Shown here in pieces: positions 60,401 through 64,000 of a stretch of DNA of 64,000 nt (the first letter of the stretch is position 1; each line of letters opens with the position of its first letter). Below the pieces are notes generated by a model. That model was not told where the DNA came from. It saw only the letters and a list, made by a program, of their open reading frames with translations, and did no database searches. This DNA comes from Cucumis sativus (taxonomy: Eukaryota; Streptophyta; Magnoliopsida; Cucurbitales; Cucurbitaceae). The DNA is taken from NCBI RefSeq assembly GCF_000004075.3, contig NC_026656.2:3782001-3846000 (forward strand), in the 5' to 3' direction. The position numbers were made by a program, and so were the translations under genes.

Positions 60401-63400
60401 AAGAAGAGCAAAGAGAATGAGACCAAGTACAGCTAATGCTATAGAAAAGATCACTTCACCCGGGTACGTGCTTGTTTTTAGCCCCTGCCCAAGCGTACTG
60501 CCAAGGATTCAAATAAAAATAAAATAATTAAAAGAACTACTGTCAAAAACCTCCATATGCTTATCCATTTTCAAGTGTAATTATCATTTTCATGCAAATT
60601 TTTCAAAAATCGTGTACCAAAATTTTCAACCTTGGTCCAATCATAATGCAAAAGAAGATAAACAAAGGTATAGCTATCTATCGCATCAAGTTTAATGTAC
60701 ATTTTCCTGCAAATTGACACTTCAATGAGATTTGAGAAGGAAGCTTCTCATCAACCTTAGTACATGATGCACAATTTTTTTCTACGTGAGCATGGGCACA
60801 TAGTGCATAGATATGACTATGAGGGTGAAGCAAGAGGAACATGGCAGAGACAATTTCCCTGGGAAAAAATTTCTTTGCAAACAACAGCCTGGGAAAAAAT
60901 ATTGTTACTATAGGGCAAATTTCCCTGGGAAAAAATTTCTTTGCAAACAACATCCATGGCAGAGACAATTCCTGGCTTCTTTAAATAAGATATTACATAC
61001 CTTAAATTTTGTAGTCCCCACCACAGACAGTAACAATATTTTCCGATGAAATTCTTTGATGCAGCAATACCAGAGGACAAAGCCTGTTGAAAGATTCCAA
61101 AATCAAACTGCTTATTTTCATCAGCAGGTTTGCAACTTGACTTAAGGCCATCAACACCTGTCTGGTTCCAACTTGCATAACCTTCCATGTTTTGGTTACC
61201 ACAATACAAGAAATCTTTCTTGCAAGGGGCATTACAAAACTTCTGCCAGCAAGTATCATTCCGTTCCACAGCTAACAAGTACCATAATGCTCCAACTATC
61301 TGCAATGTTAAAGTTAAGTAAAAATCAACTGGGATTTATAATTATTGAAGAAAAAAGAGGGGTTGTTTCAAATTTAGTAAAATGAACCAAAATATAGCAA
61401 AATATCATGATTTATCTACGATGGACCGGATAGACTAAAGTAGACTACTATTTATATGTATCATGATAGACACAGATGGTAGTAAATCTTGTTTATCATA
61501 AATATATTGTGATATTTTGCTATATTTGTAAATATTTTCAAAAGTTGTCATTTAAAATAATCTATATCTTTTTTATAAGAAACAATTTCATCAATGAATG
61601 AAATAATCCAAAGGGTATTTAAAAGAGCCCTCTTAAAGGAAGTACAATATATGGTTCCAACTTCCACCGAGATAATTAGTCTTGACCTTTAAAGAGATAT
61701 TATAATTGTTTACACCAAAAGAATGCATTAAAAATTGAAGATTCAAGGATGTTTTTAGCAGGCTTTGAGTTGTTTATTTACATTATGGTATATTTAATAA
61801 TTGGAGAATGTCTTCACCTCGAAAATTAAAGAACAGCCTACCACCATTGAAGGATGACTTTAGCGGGCTTTGAATTATTCATTTGAAAGAAAAATCACAT
61901 TAAAGACATTACGGAGATTATTTACTAAAGGTAGGGATAAGAATGTCCAAAAATAATTCTCCAATGTTCTAGTACCTTAAACTATAATAATGAGTAGAGA
62001 TTGTTACATAGACTGCAATGTCCTTGAAATAAATTCATACATTAGTATCATTTTCATCAAATAAAATATTGTGTAGAAATTAGAAATATAGCACAATACT
62101 TTAATTTTGCTTCATCGAAATGAATTTACATAGCAATAAAATATTTCATTATGAACAAAATTTTATAATTTAACGAATATTTATTCTGTAAAATATATTT
62201 TGGCATATTAAAATACAATAAGTTTATATTAAAAATAAATAAATAAAATTATAAAGATTGGTTCAATCACATTATCCTTGCATAGGTTTATGTTTGCAAA
62301 TTCAATACAACAAACAAATAATTTAAAACAACTAATACTCAAAATAAAATACCTAAATTTAAAAACTTAAACAAATTTAAATTATGTCCATCAACTTAAT
62401 ACAATTAAACAAGAACTGAAATAAACTCTTAACTCAAAAGTAGATTAAAAAAATTCAATAACCAAAATGAAAGTCAAAAAATAAAAAATGATACACTTAA
62501 AAATAATTTTGCATCCCAATAATTCATTCAATTCACTTGTTTAATAAAACAAATATTGTTTTTTATTGAAATAAATGGCTTTCATTGAGAAAAATATGAA
62601 AGAACACACAGATGCACAAAAAACCAAGCCCACCAAAAACAGAGGACCCCCCGACTATAGGAAGGGGGCCTAGCTATACAAAATCATATCAAAGAGGATA
62701 ATTACAAAAAGATTTCAAAATCGAAGCCAAAAGAGAAACATGATACCAAATAACTGACCAAATCTCCCCACTCCTCCTTTCAACTCCCCTAAACGCCCTC
62801 CTATTCCTCTCATCCGACAAAACCCAATAAAATAAATACCGTTAAATATAAGTATTTACTTTAAAGTGAATGAAACTAAAAAAGAACATATATATCATTA
62901 AAAAGATTTGGAAACATAAACATTAATTACTAAATTTTCTAAACCTCCAACCAAAACACAGTTAGAGTTTTTGAGTTTCTTCCTAAACCTAAAAAGGGAC
63001 CCTGAAGTTTTCCTAAACCTAAAACTGCAACCTGAAGTTTTCCTAAACCCTACCTTTCTGAATTTGATACTAATGTATGAATTTCTTGCAGCGATCATTT
63101 AAAGATTTTCTAAGCTTCCACCCAAAACACAGTTTGGGTCTTTTTCTAAATAACTTGCAATGATTATTTATAGATAAAATAAAATTCAGGATTCTTAGCA
63201 AGCTGTGAACCAACTACCAAGTGAAAAGGAGGGACTTACATGGCTTGCAAGCATATATAATAGCAAATAATACGCGGCACCTGCCCAAGCAGTTTCTGCA
63301 AAAACACCTGTTGTCCTTTTCAACTCTGAAGCCAACGGTAACATTCTAAGAAATCTTGGGATATATTGAAGGAATACAATTAAAAGAAGGGCCTGTTTTG

Positions 63401-63452
63401 TCACATATACATCTGAACCTCTTGACCTCTGAAGAAATCTCCAAACCACAAT
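57422..63452 (-). CDS. CNGC: Cyclic nucleotide-gated ion channel, group II (CNGC5/6-like), C-terminal part
   Basis: A plant plasma-membrane cation (Ca2+-permeable) channel subunit; 5' exons lie beyond the right edge. Exons in the window: 63240-63452, 61001-61299, 60386-60497, 58630-58866 and 57422-58114, in phase, giving the last 517 residues. The first encodes the S4-S5 region (IPRFLRMLPLASELKRTTGV, AETAWAGAAYYLLLYMLASH). The second holds the Cys-rich turret (CNAPCKKDFLYCGNQNMEG) and pore (YCYCLWWGLQNLS). The third completes TLGQGLKTSTYPGE and S6. The fourth is the C-linker (RRDSEQWMHHRLLPQELRER). The last has the cyclic-nucleotide-binding domain (REGDPVDEMLFIIRGRLESV, FFNRTFLKEGDFCGEELLTW), the calmodulin-binding/IQ region (FIQAAWRRYSKRK) and a tail ending LQKPPEPDFSADDAD, which matches my memory of CNGC5/6-type proteins. 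CNGC family is certain; the subgroup is likely. Confidence 0.92.
59490..59935 (+). mobile_element. LINE 3'-region fragment in a CNGC intron
   Basis: Plus-strand frames give KKVKFF(I)CKFY, then WPILLYSLS and NLWGERK with a frameshift before an NNR-like motif at about 59870-59900. The order matches the reverse-transcriptase zinc-binding region and tail seen at 14700-15290. Antisense to the host gene, within intron 58867-60385. Confidence 0.5.
60840..60975. repeat. Short local duplication in the CNGC pore-region intron
   Basis: TTTCCCTGGGAAAAAATTTC and the following TTTGCAAACAACA occur at 60854-60886 and again at 60920-60952 (offset 66 nt). CATGGCAGAGACAAT flanks the block on both sides (60840 and 60955), and CCTGGGAAAAAAT occurs a third time at 60888. 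This is a recent tandem or slippage duplication immediately downstream of the donor at 61000, on the minus strand. Confidence 0.75.
61373..61556. repeat. MITE-like inverted repeat (AAATATAGCAAAATATC family)
   Basis: AATATAGCAAAATATC at 61391-61406 is exactly inverted at 61511-61526 (GATATTTTGCTATATT), with weaker pairing outside (AAAATATTTACAA-like flank). The interior has GATAGACTAAAGTAGAC and TGATAGACACAGATGG. The same family is at 56719-56819. It lies in the CNGC intron 61300-63239. Confidence 0.6.
62565..62830 (-). mobile_element. LINE 3'-end fragment in a CNGC intron, best preserved copy
   Basis: On the minus strand one frame reads DERNRRAFRGVERRSGEIWS and continues VSLLASILKSFCNY, then a stop and a 3' region ending with a poly-A-like CAATAAAAAACAA. 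This is the most intact of the LINE 3' ends here. It is in sense orientation with respect to the channel gene. Confidence 0.6.
62930..63150. repeat. Nested tandem repeats in the CNGC intron
   Basis: A 30-nt unit, CCTGAAGTTTTCCTAAACCT plus ten bases, is present at 63001 and 63031, with a degenerate copy before it near 62980. Outside it, TTTTCTAAACCTCCAACCAA..ACACAG at 62935 and TTTTCTAAGCTTCCACCCAA..ACACAG at 63107 form a longer direct repeat offset by about 172 nt. Confidence 0.65.
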
Positions 63453-64000
63453 CTGCATATATTAAAATGGCAGATTAATTCTCAATATTCACAACCTTAC
63501 TAGCAAAACTCACGAGAATTACTAGAACATGCAAAAATCAGACTGAATATAACATTATGACTTGGATGGCAATACCATTTTAAAATGGAACTAATAAGAT
63601 TGTGAACTTTCAATAAATAGAAATAATAAGATTGTGAATTCTTGATACGTGCCAGATTAGATCCTATCAGGCTTCTTTCTGGCTATCATTTCTGTGAGGC
63701 CCTTTATTTCTTGGCACCTGTTTTGCCCTATGGTACTCTTTCATTTTCCTCTCAATGAAATATTGATTCCTCAATTAAAAAGATATTAAAAATATGAATT
63801 TCCCCAAACAAAAATTACAACAATGCCTATTACAGTGCTAACTAAAACAAGGAGTTAGATAATCAAAACCATGACTTTGTCATAAATCTAATACCCTCTT
63901 CTTCCATGTGAATGATCCAATCAAAGAGACCAATTTGCTTCAAATAATTACAGACTTTAGGGTATCCTTGGGCTCAAGATAAATACAATTAAATCAATTA
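63453..64000. other. CNGC intron running off the right edge, with a LINE 3' tail at 63660-63785
   Basis: Upstream of the acceptor ATATGCAG at 63453 no further CNGC exon was found to position 64000. 63660-63785 on the plus strand resembles the 3' tail of the LINE fragments (CTCTTTCATTTTCCTCTCAATGAAA then an A-rich end). Confidence 0.45.

Noticed and set aside
60817..61000. Extension of the CNGC pore exon (YVISYLKKPGIVSAMDVV...)
   Set aside because: The reading passes through the GTATGT donor at 61000; the next exon at 60497 restores the conserved NLSTLGQGL sequence.
1..64000. CRISPR arrays, operons, phage or bacterial systems
   Set aside because: No regularly spaced repeats or polycistronic layout; all genes are spliced plant genes or intronless plant family members.

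Overview
The window is nuclear DNA from a flowering plant. The coding regions are spliced (GT-AG introns, plant-type exon structures), intergenic DNA is very AT-rich, and every protein I recognise is a plant family member. Gene content and repeated 3' ends of LINE-type retroelements look most like a cucurbit (melon/cucumber relatives), but that is inference from recall. No bacterial, organellar, CRISPR, rRNA or intact tRNA features were seen.

Layout, left to right. (1) The first coding exon of a TMEM184/LAZ1-type (DUF300) membrane protein runs off the left edge (minus). (2) About 5.4 kb of AT-rich spacer. (3) UBP23-type ubiquitin protease, 11 coding exons, 6327-13686 (plus). (4) A spacer with degraded retroelements. 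(5) Two tandem, single-coding-exon PUP5-type purine permeases at 17925-18995 and 21439-22533 (both minus). (6) A 4 kb spacer. (7) A PSMD9-type proteasome assembly chaperone, five exons, 26500-30425 (minus), ending in a 22-nt micro-exon. (8) Three M17 leucine aminopeptidase (LAP) genes: copy 1 (31571-36414, minus) and copy 2 (44777-48661, plus) form a head-to-head inverted duplication around a 7.7 kb gene-poor spacer, and copy 3 (51037-55086, plus) carries a plastid-type N-terminal extension. (9) The 3' half of a cyclic nucleotide-gated channel, group II (CNGC5/6-like), minus, whose 5' exons lie beyond the right edge.

I reconstructed exons by hand for all of these genes. Each is open from start to stop, or to the window edge, with consistent splice phases, so none looks like a pseudogene, including all three LAP copies.

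The genes are not a pathway. UBP23, PSMD9 and LAP all touch protein turnover (deubiquitination, proteasome base assembly, peptide trimming), but shared neighbourhood is better explained by descent: their Arabidopsis counterparts also cluster (UBP23/PSMD9-like/CNGC5 on chromosome 5; LAP1/PUP5/CNGC6 on chromosome 2). The most interesting parts are the inverted LAP pair, the two-start arrangement of LAP copy 3, and the set of small foldback or inverted-repeat elements, SINE-like and LINE fragments in introns and spacers.
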